This document shows, one piece after another, positions 53,298 to 60,882 of a stretch of 64,000 nucleotides of DNA (positions are counted from its first letter, which is position 1; every line of letters begins with the position of its first letter). Origin of the DNA: Candidatus Latescibacterota bacterium (lineage in GTDB: Bacteria > Latescibacterota > MWCZ01); contig JAKJDF010000004.1 of assembly GCA_022706085.1 (NCBI GenBank), positions 266,403 to 330,402 of the forward strand, in the 5' to 3' direction. The notes beneath the pieces were generated by a model, which saw only the letters and a list, made by a program, of their open reading frames with translations, made no database searches and was not told where the DNA came from. A program made the translations under genes and the position numbers.

Positions 53298-53615
53298 ATG
53301 CCCCGCATAACATTTTTGCCCGCCAACGTGACGGTTGATGTCAGCGAAGGAACTTCAATCCTCGACGCCGCGTTGGACAATGGCATAACGCTCACGCACA
53401 ACTGTGGTGGCGTAGGCGCGTGTTCCACGTGCCACGTTATCATCAAGGGCGGCGAAGACTCGCTCTCCGAAATCACGCAGGCCGAAGACGATCGGCTGAG
53501 TATGGCGGAGGGGTTGACTCTTCACTCGAGACTCGCCTGCCAGGCTTCTGTGGGAACCGAGGATGTTGTGGTTGAAGTACCTGTGATTACCTCTCGGCTG
53601 AGCCACGACGCGTAG
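53298..53615 (+). CDS. fdx: Adrenodoxin-type [2Fe-2S] ferredoxin
   Basis: 105 residues. The cluster ligands are Cys36, Cys42, Cys45 and Cys81 in the pattern C-x5-C-x2-C...C typical of isc-encoded ferredoxins (THNCGGVGACSTCHV, RLACQA). It delivers electrons for cluster assembly or reductive coupling on IscU. It follows hscA by 30 bp with GGA-rich sequence upstream of ATG 53298. Confidence 0.95.
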   Translation: MPRITFLPANVTVDVSEGTSILDAALDNGITLTHNCGGVGACSTCHVIIKGGEDSLSEITQAEDDRLSMAEGLTLHSRLACQASVGTEDVVVEVPVITSRLSHDA

Positions 53616-53634
53616 GTTCTTCGGGGACGATGTG

Positions 53635-53841
53635 ATGAGACTTACGTGGGATGACGCGGAGGAAATTGCCGTCCTGCTCGCTGAGCAACACCCGGATGTG
53701 GACGTTCTCGGAGTCCGTTTCACCGATTTGCACAGGTGGGTTGTTGAACTCCCGGGTTTCGCCGATGACTCGAAAGGATCGAGCGAGGGCAAACTTGAGG
53801 CCATCCAAATGGCGTGGTTGGAGGAGGTTCAGTCCCGTTAA
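53635..53841 (+). CDS. iscX: IscX (YfhJ) small acidic protein
   Basis: 68 residues. The TWDDAEEIAVLL opening and the PGFADD segment are diagnostic of IscX, which binds IscS and regulates cluster assembly in an iron-dependent way. ATG 53635 has GGGGA 7 bases upstream; GTG 53632 one codon earlier is possible. It closes the canonical isc gene order; two further genes follow before the terminator. Confidence 0.93.
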   Translation: MRLTWDDAEEIAVLLAEQHPDVDVLGVRFTDLHRWVVELPGFADDSKGSSEGKLEAIQMAWLEEVQSR

Positions 53842-53905
53842 AGACGGCGTTCAAAGTCGGGGAACCTTTCCCGGGAACCATTTCCTACCCTGAGGGGTTT
53901 CTACA

Positions 53906-54214
53906 ATGAGACAAGTGTCGCCCATCGAGGTTTTCGCGAATACGTTTCCAGAAGTGACGAACGCGTATCGTACTCTCAAAACAAATTACCGCAACAAGGG
54001 GCCTTTGGACGACAGAACACGGGAACTCATCCAGACGGCAATAATGGTGGTCATGAACTCAGAAGAGGGCACCCGTGACCACGCCAGACTTGCGGCGGAA
54101 GCCGGGGCGACTCGGGATGAGATCATCCAGGCCGTGTTGATGGTGCTGGGTCCAGCCGGGATAACGCGTACCAGTGCGGGGCTTCAGTGGGTGAACGAAG
54201 CACTTGCAGGCTGA
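53906..54214 (+). CDS. Carboxymuconolactone decarboxylase/AhpD-like protein lacking the redox cysteines
   Basis: 102 residues. The helical CMD fold is recognisable (LDDRTRELIQTAIMVVMNSEE, HARLAAEAGATRDEIIQAVLMVLG). AhpD-type members use a C-x-x-C-x3-H motif; here the two Cys positions read S and G in NSEEGTRDHA, with only the His kept. The protein therefore cannot act as a thiol peroxidase by the usual route. It lies 64 bp after iscX in the isc transcript, an unusual companion. It may be a CMD-fold enzyme with another chemistry or a structural partner. Confidence 0.8.
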   Translation: MRQVSPIEVFANTFPEVTNAYRTLKTNYRNKGPLDDRTRELIQTAIMVVMNSEEGTRDHARLAAEAGATRDEIIQAVLMVLGPAGITRTSAGLQWVNEALAG

Positions 54215-54275
54215 TGACGTGAAACCATAACCAGACGCGGGCGCCATGTGCGCCAAGATACAAGGTGGGTGACAT

Positions 54276-54506
54276 ATGAGGTCCCTTTTCAGAAGGCCGC
54301 GGCGCAAATGCAACTACCAGTTGACCAAATGGATTCGCGGTGAAGAGAATGTCCAGTTTGCCGTTGAGCAATTGGAGCAACACGGGTTGCCGTACGAAAT
54401 ACGGAGATCCCGCAATGGAATGCTGTCCGTGTGGACGTATTTCGACGAACTCACTGGCGATGAAAACGAATCCAACGGACTGGAGCGTCTTCTGAAGGCA
54501 AGTTGA
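54276..54506 (+). CDS. Small protein of unknown function, last gene of the isc transcript
   Basis: 76 residues. It starts with a very basic segment (MRSLFRRPRRKC), then a compact alpha/beta-looking part (ENVQFAVEQLEQHGLPYEI, MLSVWTYFDELTGDENES). No family is recognised. ATG 54276 has an AAGGTGGG site about 6-7 bases upstream. It follows the CMD-like gene by 61 bp and is followed by a strong terminator, so it belongs to the isc operon. Confidence 0.7.
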   Translation: MRSLFRRPRRKCNYQLTKWIRGEENVQFAVEQLEQHGLPYEIRRSRNGMLSVWTYFDELTGDENESNGLERLLKAS

Positions 54507-54528
54507 GACCCACGCAGCGCCGAACGTG

Positions 54529-54590
54529 AAGACCCTTCGGTTCATCCAGGTCCCTCAAAGGAACCGGCCGCAGGGTCTTTCCTTTTTTCC
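54529..54590 (+). terminator. Rho-independent terminator of the isc operon
   Basis: Compound hairpin AAGACCCT-t-CGGTTC ... GAACCG-gccgc-AGGGTCTT followed by TCCTTTTTT. Confidence 0.85.
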
Positions 54591-54602
54591 CCTCCGGCCG
54601 TA

Positions 54603-54618
54603 CGTTACTTACGTAACG
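54603..54618. promoter_or_regulatory. Palindrome upstream of folE
   Basis: CGTTAC-TTAC-GTAACG, 62 bp ahead of the folE start and directly after the isc terminator. It is AT-richer than its surroundings. Possible operator. Confidence 0.35.
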
Positions 54619-54679
54619 ACAAGTGTTTGAAGGCGGGATACGCCTCCTTCCTCCGATCGCATGCAAAAGGCCCACCACC

Positions 54680-55330
54680 ATGTCCGATGAATACCAGCGG
54701 ATGCATCCCGTCAACGACATGGAACGGGATGGCGAATACGTGCTGCCCCCTGATTACGAACGAATCGAAAAGCTCGCCTACCACGTCTCCGAGATCATGA
54801 AGCTACTCCACCTTGATCTGCGTGATGGGAACCTGCTTGATACTCCAGAACGGGTGGCCAAACTCTACCTCGAAGTCTTCAGTTCGCTGGACGAGAGCCG
54901 TGAGCCTCGCATCACGGTGTTCGACAACGAAGAACGATACAGCTCCATGGTGACCGTCAAGGACATCCCCTTCTACTCAATGTGTGCTCACCACTTCATT
55001 CCGTTTTTCGGAGTTGCGCACGTCGCATACATACCAACCGCGAAGATAATCGGGCTGAGCAAGATCCCGAGAATCGTCAAATTTTACAGCAGAATGCCCC
55101 AATTGCAGGAACGACTTACCGAACAGATCGCGAACTACCTTGACGAGAAACTGGAACCGAGAGGAACGTACGTCGTGATGGAGGGGAGGCATCTCTGCAT
55201 GGAGATGCGGGGAATTGAATCCAACGGGGCGAAAACGGTTACCTCAGCCCTGCGCGGGTGTTTCGCCAAGCCAGAGATTCGCGAGGAATTCCTCGACTTG
55301 CTCAGAATCGCGCGCTGGGAGAGCCATTGA
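54680..55330 (+). CDS. folE: GTP cyclohydrolase I
   Basis: 216 residues. It converts GTP to dihydroneopterin triphosphate, the first step to folate or pteridines. The zinc site is visible: Cys102 and His105 in SMCAHHFIPFFG, and the second Cys in GRHLCMEMRG near 173. The LSKIPRIVKFYSRMPQLQERLTEQI block and the C-terminal REEFLDLL are typical. ATG 54680 is preferred to an earlier in-frame start. galT follows 34 bp downstream. Confidence 0.95.
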   Translation: MSDEYQRMHPVNDMERDGEYVLPPDYERIEKLAYHVSEIMKLLHLDLRDGNLLDTPERVAKLYLEVFSSLDESREPRITVFDNEERYSSMVTVKDIPFYSMCAHHFIPFFGVAHVAYIPTAKIIGLSKIPRIVKFYSRMPQLQERLTEQIANYLDEKLEPRGTYVVMEGRHLCMEMRGIESNGAKTVTSALRGCFAKPEIREEFLDLLRIARWESH

Positions 55331-55364
55331 AACGCACGTTGAAGGGCTTGGGAAAGGGCTTCTG

Positions 55365-56435
55365 ATGCCGGTTGTTTCCAGCCTGCGACCGCGCCCCCCG
55401 TATTACGACCCGAAACAGTGGGAACTCCGTTGGCATCCGTTGCGGGGAGAATGGGTCGTGATCGCAGCCCATCGCGATACTCGGCCCTGGAAAGGCGGGT
55501 CCGTAAGCCGCCCGCAAAAAGAGCCGGAATATGATCCGACCTGCTACCTGTGCCCCGGCAACACTCGCACGACAGGAGGCGTAAACCCCCGTTACAGGAC
55601 GACGTTCGCCTTCGACAATGATTTCCCACCCGCAGGGACTTCCTCCCCGCCGCAAACCAGTTCACACGGATTGTACCGTGCTGCGCAGGCGTACGGCAGG
55701 TGTCGGGTCATGTGTTTCCACCCGAGACACGATCTCACGCTTGCTACCATGGATGTTCAGGAAATCCGACGGGTCCTCTCCATGTGGCAACGGGAATATC
55801 GTCTGCTCGGGGAGGACCCCCGCGTCAAGCATGTTCTCATTTTCGAAAACAAGGGTGAAATCACGGGAACAAGCAATCGTCATCCGCATTGCCAGGCATA
55901 TGGAACAACGTTCATCTTTTCCACGATCCAGCGCGAGATCCAGTTGGCAAAACACTTCCTCAGGAGAACTGGAAAACCCTTGTACCGCGCCGTAATAGAA
56001 CAGGAACTGCAAGACGGATGCCGAATTATCGCACGTAGCAGAAACATAATCGCGTTCGTTCCCTATTTCGCCAGATACCCGTACGAAGTTCACGTGGCAC
56101 CGCTCGAGTCGAGGCCCTCGATCGCAGATCTGGCGGGTTCCGAGGTAGACGACCTCGCCTCTGTCCTGAAAGTTGTTCTGGTTCGATACGATAACCTCTT
56201 CACGATGCCGTTCCCCTATGTTCAGGTACTCCATCAGGCTCCAACCGATGGAACACACCACCCCGAGTTCCACTTCCACATAGAGTTCTTCCCGCCATTA
56301 CGCAATCCTGTCACGCTGAAGTACCTCGCCGGTCCGGAAATTGGAGGCGGCAACATGCTCAGCGACGTTGCACCGGAGGAGAAGGCGAAGGAGCTTCAGG
56401 TGCAATCGGACATTCACTATTCCCGGCGGGTTTGA
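55365..56435 (+). CDS. galT: Galactose-1-phosphate uridylyltransferase
   Basis: 356 residues. It exchanges UMP between UDP-glucose and galactose-1-phosphate (Leloir pathway). The HIT-type active site reads HPHCQ at 173-177, with His175 as nucleophile; most homologues have HPHGQ. Zinc-site cysteines Cys60 and Cys63 lie in CYLCPGN, and EFHFHIEFFPPLR near 305 carries further conserved His. ATG 55365 follows AAAGGG by about 6 bases. It is the only Leloir-pathway gene in the window and may link the glycan genes to central metabolism. Confidence 0.93.
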   Translation: MPVVSSLRPRPPYYDPKQWELRWHPLRGEWVVIAAHRDTRPWKGGSVSRPQKEPEYDPTCYLCPGNTRTTGGVNPRYRTTFAFDNDFPPAGTSSPPQTSSHGLYRAAQAYGRCRVMCFHPRHDLTLATMDVQEIRRVLSMWQREYRLLGEDPRVKHVLIFENKGEITGTSNRHPHCQAYGTTFIFSTIQREIQLAKHFLRRTGKPLYRAVIEQELQDGCRIIARSRNIIAFVPYFARYPYEVHVAPLESRPSIADLAGSEVDDLASVLKVVLVRYDNLFTMPFPYVQVLHQAPTDGTHHPEFHFHIEFFPPLRNPVTLKYLAGPEIGGGNMLSDVAPEEKAKELQVQSDIHYSRRV

Positions 56436-56574
56436 CTACACGGCCACGCTACGTGACGATTGCGCAGCAGGAGTGAACCGCGTGCGCGTGCCTGTTCGCC
56501 GAACCGGTGAGACCGTTCCAACACCTCTCGCTCCAAGTGAGCGCGCGGTGATGCCCCTCATGGAGTAATCAGGT

Positions 56575-57225
56575 ATGCATTACCGGACGTTCATCTTGCC
56601 TGTCGTTCTGGTCGTTTGTGCTGCCGGAGCATCCGCGTCAGCACCTTCAGCCCAACCCATCCCCCACGCGAAATCGCTGGACTACCTGCTCGATTCCCGG
56701 GAAAGTCGCATGGAGATGCGCACTGCCACTGAAGGAGTCATGTCCGGATTCGCGCCCGGGTATACCTTCGTGTTTTACGCATTTGAGGGATTCATCCGAC
56801 TTGCGCCGGGAGGCGTCACTCCGGCTGAGTTTGTCATGGTCACAAAGGCGGATTCGATACGCGTGGTGGGCAGAATTCGCGAATCGGAAAAAGCCATGGT
56901 TGAGGGAATACTGAAAAATGAGATGATGGAAACCGCCCGCTACCCCGAAATCGTGTACCGGGGTACCAACATCGCTCTCGAGAAAACGGGGCCAGCTACG
57001 TACCGGGCGACAATTGACGGAACGATGTCGCAACACGGTGTCACGAGAAGGTGCCCTATCGTTGTCGACGCTGTTGTGACGGACACGCACGTAAGGATGC
57101 GTGGCTCCTTCACAATTCTTCAATCCGATTACGGCATGCGTCCCAAGAGACTCGCAGGAGGATTGGTGCGGGTGAAGGACAGGGTCTTCCTGTCATTCGA
57201 CCTCGTCGCGGCAAGGGCGCGTTGA
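56575..57225 (+). CDS. YceI-family periplasmic protein
   Basis: 216 residues. A signal peptide covers about 1-22 (LPVVLVVCAAGASASA). The mature lipocalin-like beta-barrel matches YceI in its conserved parts: ESEKAMVEGILKNEMMETARYPEIVYRG, the THGVTR-like GTMSQHGVTRRCPI and the closing FTILQSDYGMRP...VKDRVFLSFDLVA. Family members bind isoprenoid or other lipids in the periplasm. Its 3' end overlaps the converging PP-loop gene by 33 bp. It lies 139 bp after galT. Confidence 0.82.
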   Translation: MHYRTFILPVVLVVCAAGASASAPSAQPIPHAKSLDYLLDSRESRMEMRTATEGVMSGFAPGYTFVFYAFEGFIRLAPGGVTPAEFVMVTKADSIRVVGRIRESEKAMVEGILKNEMMETARYPEIVYRGTNIALEKTGPATYRATIDGTMSQHGVTRRCPIVVDAVVTDTHVRMRGSFTILQSDYGMRPKRLAGGLVRVKDRVFLSFDLVAARAR

Positions 57226-58251
57226 ACTGGTGAGGTCGGCTATCAGGAAACGACGCACGACGTCGGGAGGCGATGCGTTCCGTGCGAAAACTCGACGTGT
57301 GTGCCCCGAACAAACCACACGCAGCGGGAATCCGCCCGGTTCGGGAGGATTCTGGCGTCTGGAGTACCGCAGTATAATACCCCCGATCAGCTCCTCTTCT
57401 TCCGCTCCAACAGGCCCGCAGACAAGAACGGTAGGTCCGTCGAAACCGTCAGGGATATAAACGGAACGGGGCATCTCCACGGGCTCAGAAGAATCATGTA
57501 GGGCTTCGAGTTCCCGCCCTTCCGATTCGTTGCGCGCAACTATGAGCTTCAAATCCGGCGATATCCGCAGGTGCCGTCCCACGTTGAGGGCACGTGCGTC
57601 AGTCAGTGCGGAGTCAGGATAATGGGCGAGGAAATCTCGGAGTTTCGGCATGAAGCTGGGGTTTGTCAGATTGCATCCCCCCGCCGGCGTGTGATATTCA
57701 GACACCCCCAGGCGTCGTGCAAGCTCCCGCTGCGGCGCTCGTGATCGGCCTGTGAAACCAAAAAGAGCCTGCCTGTCGACGATATTCGCAATTTCCGGTG
57801 CCGTCGGTGGAAGCCTTTGCGCGGAAAGCGGCCGCAGGACGCGACCTTCGAGTCCAGCCTCTCTGTCGACAAGGATCATCTTCTTCCTCAGTTGCGACAT
57901 TGGCCGCTGGCCAAGAACTTCGCCCGTGATGATCGCTTCGCTCCCGGTTTCCGCCATGAGCGGGAAGAGGGAACGAAACATGAACACCCGGCAATCCACG
58001 CAGGGATTGAAATTGCGCCCCCTCCCGAATCGCGGGTTCCTCACCGCCGCAATGAAGTCCTCTCCTGCTTCCACAATTCGGGGTTCTACGCCCAGTTGGC
58101 GGGTAATGAGACGGACCGCGTCCCGGCTTCCACATCCCCACGGATGGAGGAAATGGACGGGCAGCACTTCAACGCGTTGTTCCTGAATGACCCGGGCGGC
58201 AAGGATGCTGTCCAGTCCACCGGAAACAAGAGCCAGCATGCGGTACGCCAT
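57193..58251 (-). CDS. PP-loop (MnmA/ThiI-like) ATP pyrophosphatase
   Basis: 352 residues. SGGLDS at 10-15 is the PP-loop that binds ATP in tRNA-thiolation enzymes and relatives. Cys pairs occur in NPCVDCRVFMF (near 80) and PAGGCNLTNP (near 193), suggestive of a metal or persulfide site as in ThiI/TtcA/MnmA-type enzymes. The C-terminal 130 residues (KLIVARNESEGRELEAL) form a further domain of the NFACT-R/DUF814 type often fused here. A tRNA or cofactor sulfuration role is likely but the exact target is unknown. Its 3' end overlaps the YceI gene by 33 bp. A terminator lies just upstream at 58262-58302. Confidence 0.8.
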   Translation of the reverse strand: MAYRMLALVSGGLDSILAARVIQEQRVEVLPVHFLHPWGCGSRDAVRLITRQLGVEPRIVEAGEDFIAAVRNPRFGRGRNFNPCVDCRVFMFRSLFPLMAETGSEAIITGEVLGQRPMSQLRKKMILVDREAGLEGRVLRPLSAQRLPPTAPEIANIVDRQALFGFTGRSRAPQRELARRLGVSEYHTPAGGCNLTNPSFMPKLRDFLAHYPDSALTDARALNVGRHLRISPDLKLIVARNESEGRELEALHDSSEPVEMPRSVYIPDGFDGPTVLVCGPVGAEEEELIGGIILRYSRRQNPPEPGGFPLRVVCSGHTRRVFARNASPPDVVRRFLIADLTSSTRPCRDEVE

Positions 58252-58261
58252 TCTTCACCCC

Positions 58262-58302
58262 AAAAAAGAACCGTCGAGCACGGTTTGAACGTCACTCGAC
58301 GG
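58262..58302 (-). terminator. Rho-independent terminator after the 58-residue gene
   Basis: CCGTCGAG-16 nt-CTCGACGG followed on the minus strand by TTCTTTTTT. It ends the transcript of the two small genes, so the PP-loop gene downstream depends on read-through or its own start. Confidence 0.8.
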
Positions 58303-58328
58303 CAATCGTGTTATCAACACGGGACGGA

Positions 58329-58505
58329 TTACGCCGACGCCGCTTCTTCCGCGGAGGATACCCGGCGCACCCGTTTCTTCTGCTTTTCTTGCGCGCGTTC
58401 GTTCCGCACTGTCAGCGCCTGCGCCTTCTGTTCCCTCAGCCTTGCTTTCACGCGCTTGATTCTTCGGTTCCTTTGACGCCGCAGCTCGCGCTCTCTTTCC
58501 CTCAT
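58329..58505 (-). CDS. Small, highly basic, helical protein (58 residues)
   Basis: ATG 58505 is preceded by GGAGG at 4-5 bases; the product is 58 residues, mostly Arg, Lys, Glu, Gln and Ala (RERERELRRQRNRRIKRVKA). The heptad-like spacing suggests a single charged helix or coiled coil, as in small ribosomal or RNA-binding proteins; it is not bS21 by sequence. A strong terminator follows 27 bp later. It is 30 bp downstream of another small gene, with which it is probably co-transcribed. Confidence 0.7.
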   Translation of the reverse strand: MRERERELRRQRNRRIKRVKARLREQKAQALTVRNERAQEKQKKRVRRVSSAEEAASA

Positions 58506-58535
58506 ACAGCCTCCGGCATGGTTTGAACTCAGGTT

Positions 58536-58724
58536 CTATTCCACATCCTCGATGTTTTCAAGCATCAAATGGACTTCGTCCTCATCCGACTTCACCGTAA
58601 TAATCCAGCCGTCCACGGGTTTGCCGTTGACGAATATTCTCTTGGGTTCGCTCGCAACGACGGAATCCGGTTTGAACGGCCCGTTTTCCGGAGGATGAAC
58701 ACTGAAAAGGCGCTGCAGCACCAT
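58536..58724 (-). CDS. Small protein of unknown function (62 residues)
   Basis: ATG 58724 follows GAGGAG by 6 bases. The product is acidic and beta-looking (PKRIFVNGKPVDGWIITVKSDEDEVHLMLENIEDVE) and has no recognised family. A candidate promoter (TTGCGC-18-TACATT) lies 40 bp upstream. The longer upstream frame is not supported. It heads a two-gene unit with the 58-residue basic protein; an acidic/basic pair of this size might interact. Confidence 0.65.
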   Translation of the reverse strand: MVLQRLFSVHPPENGPFKPDSVVASEPKRIFVNGKPVDGWIITVKSDEDEVHLMLENIEDVE

Positions 58725-58763
58725 CACAGACTCCTCGTGTCGTTCCGTTTGAAAACCTTGTAC

Positions 58764-58793
58764 AATGTAGCGACTCCGGTTTTCCTTGCGCAA
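58764..58793 (-). promoter_or_regulatory. Candidate promoter for the two small genes
   Basis: TTGCGC-18 bp-TACATT on the minus strand, 40 bp ahead of ATG 58724. Confidence 0.45.
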
Positions 58794-59023
58794 CCTCGGG
58801 CAACGTGGTGCGCCGTCGCGCTTTTTTCGTGCGATTCCTTTCACTGCAGGGATTGCCTCGATGCGCCGGAAGAACCTTAATTTTGGAGCGCTGGATGGCC
58901 GGCGAAAGAAAGCCTGACATTGCTGATCAAGCGCCGAGGATGCCGTCCGCCAGCGCAACGAGCTCACACGGCACAATGCGCGTGGTCCATCGGGTCACGG
59001 CATTTGCCCGAGGAATGGATCTC

Positions 59024-59713
59024 ATGAAATTCGGGAAAAGGCTGCAAAGAGAACGTGAACGCCGCGGGCTGACGCAACGCGAACTCGGGCTCAAGGTTGG
59101 CCTGACCTCAGGGACCTACATCTCCCAGATTGAGTCCGGGGAGAAAACTCCTCCTCTGGAGACCGTTATCAAACTGGCGAACGCGCTCGGTCTGACGGAC
59201 GCAGTTCCCTTCGTCTTCCACGCGGTGCGGGAGCGGTCGGCGGTTGAATACGGTTTTCTATCGTCGAGAATCAAGCCGTCTTCGCCCGGCAAAGCGGAAC
59301 TCTGCACGCGGCCGTTGCCGGTTCGTCCGTGGGCATCAGTGATTGAAGGCAATCTCCCGGCAGGCATCGAAGGATCGTCTGCTGATCCGCGTTGCATCGT
59401 ACTGGAAGGGTTCGGCGATGCCGACGCCTTTGCAATCGAAATCAGCACAGATTGGATGGCCGACACAGTATGCCGCGGTGACGTGGTGGTGGTAAGCCCG
59501 GGACGCGAAGTTACCAGCGGGGATATCGCCCTTGTCAGGGTAACCGGGAAACGCGGAAGCAACGTGGAGGAGATCAAAATCGCGCGGGCATACTTCAGAG
59601 GGCGATGGACGGACCTTGTTCCGGGGACTCTGAGCAGGTACCCCGTTGAAACCTACCCGTCACGTGACATAACGGTTCTCGGAAAGGTTGTCGCCCGACT
59701 CAGTCATCTTTGA
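59024..59713 (+). CDS. XRE-family regulator with degenerate S24/LexA-like C-terminal domain
   Basis: 229 residues. A Cro/CI-type helix-turn-helix lies at about 5-58 (FGKRLQRERERRGLTQRELG, YISQIESGEKTPPLETVIKLANALG). The C-terminal 110 residues keep the S24 shape: WMADTVCRGDVVVVSPGREV and SGDIALVRVTGK. In S24 peptidases the nucleophile lies in G-D-S-M; here the position reads D-W-M, so Ser is replaced by Trp and self-cleavage is not expected. ATG 59024 follows GAGGA by about 9 bases. The next gene, an aldolase, has a palindromic operator at its promoter, so this protein may be its regulator. Confidence 0.8.
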   Translation: MKFGKRLQRERERRGLTQRELGLKVGLTSGTYISQIESGEKTPPLETVIKLANALGLTDAVPFVFHAVRERSAVEYGFLSSRIKPSSPGKAELCTRPLPVRPWASVIEGNLPAGIEGSSADPRCIVLEGFGDADAFAIEISTDWMADTVCRGDVVVVSPGREVTSGDIALVRVTGKRGSNVEEIKIARAYFRGRWTDLVPGTLSRYPVETYPSRDITVLGKVVARLSHL

Positions 59714-59826
59714 TGTCTCCTTCTGGTGCGGCCGCCGCGTGCCGCGTTCGCTTCCCCTGGCTTTCGGGTGATTGAAAGCCGCTGCGCCATGCGGTGACGC
59801 GGCGGTGTTACCCGCAACAGGTGGCC

Positions 59827-59856
59827 TTGCGGCCCGAGGGCATGGCAACATATGTT
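59827..59856 (+). promoter_or_regulatory. Candidate promoter of the DapA-family gene
   Basis: TTGCGG-18 bp-TATGTT, 55 bp upstream of ATG 59911. Its -10 overlaps the palindrome at 59854-59882. Confidence 0.4.
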
Positions 59857-59882
59857 CATACAGTATTCCACTGAATATGAAC
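59854..59882. promoter_or_regulatory. Palindromic operator candidate
   Basis: GTTCATA-CAGT-attcc-ACTG-aa-TATGAAC: two nested arms of 7 and 4 bases with a 2-base offset. It covers the -10 and start region of the candidate promoter, an arrangement typical of repressor sites. Confidence 0.55.
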
Positions 59883-59910
59883 CTGCAATCTCGAGAGAGG
59901 CGCCTTCCTG

Positions 59911-60798
59911 ATGCTTTCCGGTGTCGTCCCTGCTCTTATGACTCCCTTCACCGCGGGCGGTGAAAAATACGACAGAAACCGCCTTCGCGGGCTGTGTGAA
60001 CACCTTATCTCGTCCCGCGTGGGGGGCCTTTTTGTAACCGGGACAACGGGCGAGTTCATCGCCTTGAGCCCGGAAGAGCGGCGCCAGGTAATCGAGGACG
60101 CCGTGGAATTCGCGGGTGGCCGCACGAAAGTCATCATCCACGCTTGCAGTTACAACACCATGGAATCGGTCGCGCTGGCGGAATTCGCGTGCCGGGTTGG
60201 TGCGGATGGCGTTGGAAGTCTGCCACCGTATTTCCATCCAATGGATGAGGAAGCGCAGTTCGCCTTCTTCAGTCGGATGTGTGAAGCAGTGAAGGGCAAG
60301 CCCTTTTACCTCTACAATCTTCCCGCGTACGCCGCAAACGAAATCAGCTTGTCGCTGATTCGGCGCCTGAAGGCCGCCTTCCCACACCTGAAGGGTATCA
60401 AGGATTCTTCCGGTGATCTGGAAAGGATGAAAAACGAACTCGAGATGGGGCTTCCGGATTTCCAGGTAATCAGCGGAGCAGACCACCGAACGTTGGACGC
60501 CCTCCGGTTGGGAGCGAAGGCGAGCGTGACATCCACAGCCAACGCGTTCCCGGAAGTGTTTCAGGCAGTATATGACGCGTTCAACTCCGGGAATATTCAG
60601 CGCGCGGAGCAAGCGCAGGAAAGACTCACTGCGTTGACGAAGATCCTCATGTCCGGCCGCTATCTGGCAACGTATAAGACCGCCTTGCGCCTCCGTGGAA
60701 TAGACATTGGAACGGTCCGGCCACCTCACCGTGAATTGACCGATTCGGAAGCCCACAAACTAACCGTGAGCCTCAAGGATATGGGCCTCATCCCCTGA
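59911..60798 (+). CDS. Dihydrodipicolinate synthase/N-acetylneuraminate lyase (DapA/NanA) family aldolase
   Basis: 295 residues. The Schiff-base Lys164 sits in GIKDSSGD, Tyr135 in YLYNLPA and the 2-keto-acid-binding GTTGE at 44-48, all diagnostic for the class I DapA/NanA family. Members cleave or form 2-keto acids (sialate, 2-keto-3-deoxygluconate, dihydrodipicolinate). The lack of lysine-pathway neighbours and the Gfo/Idh partner 84 bp downstream favour sugar-acid catabolism. The ATG at 59911 follows GAGAGAGG by about 10 bases. A palindromic operator lies in the promoter, so it is likely inducible. Confidence 0.88.
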   Translation: MLSGVVPALMTPFTAGGEKYDRNRLRGLCEHLISSRVGGLFVTGTTGEFIALSPEERRQVIEDAVEFAGGRTKVIIHACSYNTMESVALAEFACRVGADGVGSLPPYFHPMDEEAQFAFFSRMCEAVKGKPFYLYNLPAYAANEISLSLIRRLKAAFPHLKGIKDSSGDLERMKNELEMGLPDFQVISGADHRTLDALRLGAKASVTSTANAFPEVFQAVYDAFNSGNIQRAEQAQERLTALTKILMSGRYLATYKTALRLRGIDIGTVRPPHRELTDSEAHKLTVSLKDMGLIP

Positions 60799-60882
60799 TC
60801 GCCCGGGCTTGCATTGTCAATCGGCTTTTCCCCGGAACAGACCTCGAAAAACGCAACGGAACACCTCGTGGAGGATACAAAC

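Noticed and set aside
58329-58505. Ribosomal protein bS21
   Set aside because: Size and basic charge fit, but the characteristic N-terminal and aromatic motifs of bS21 are absent.
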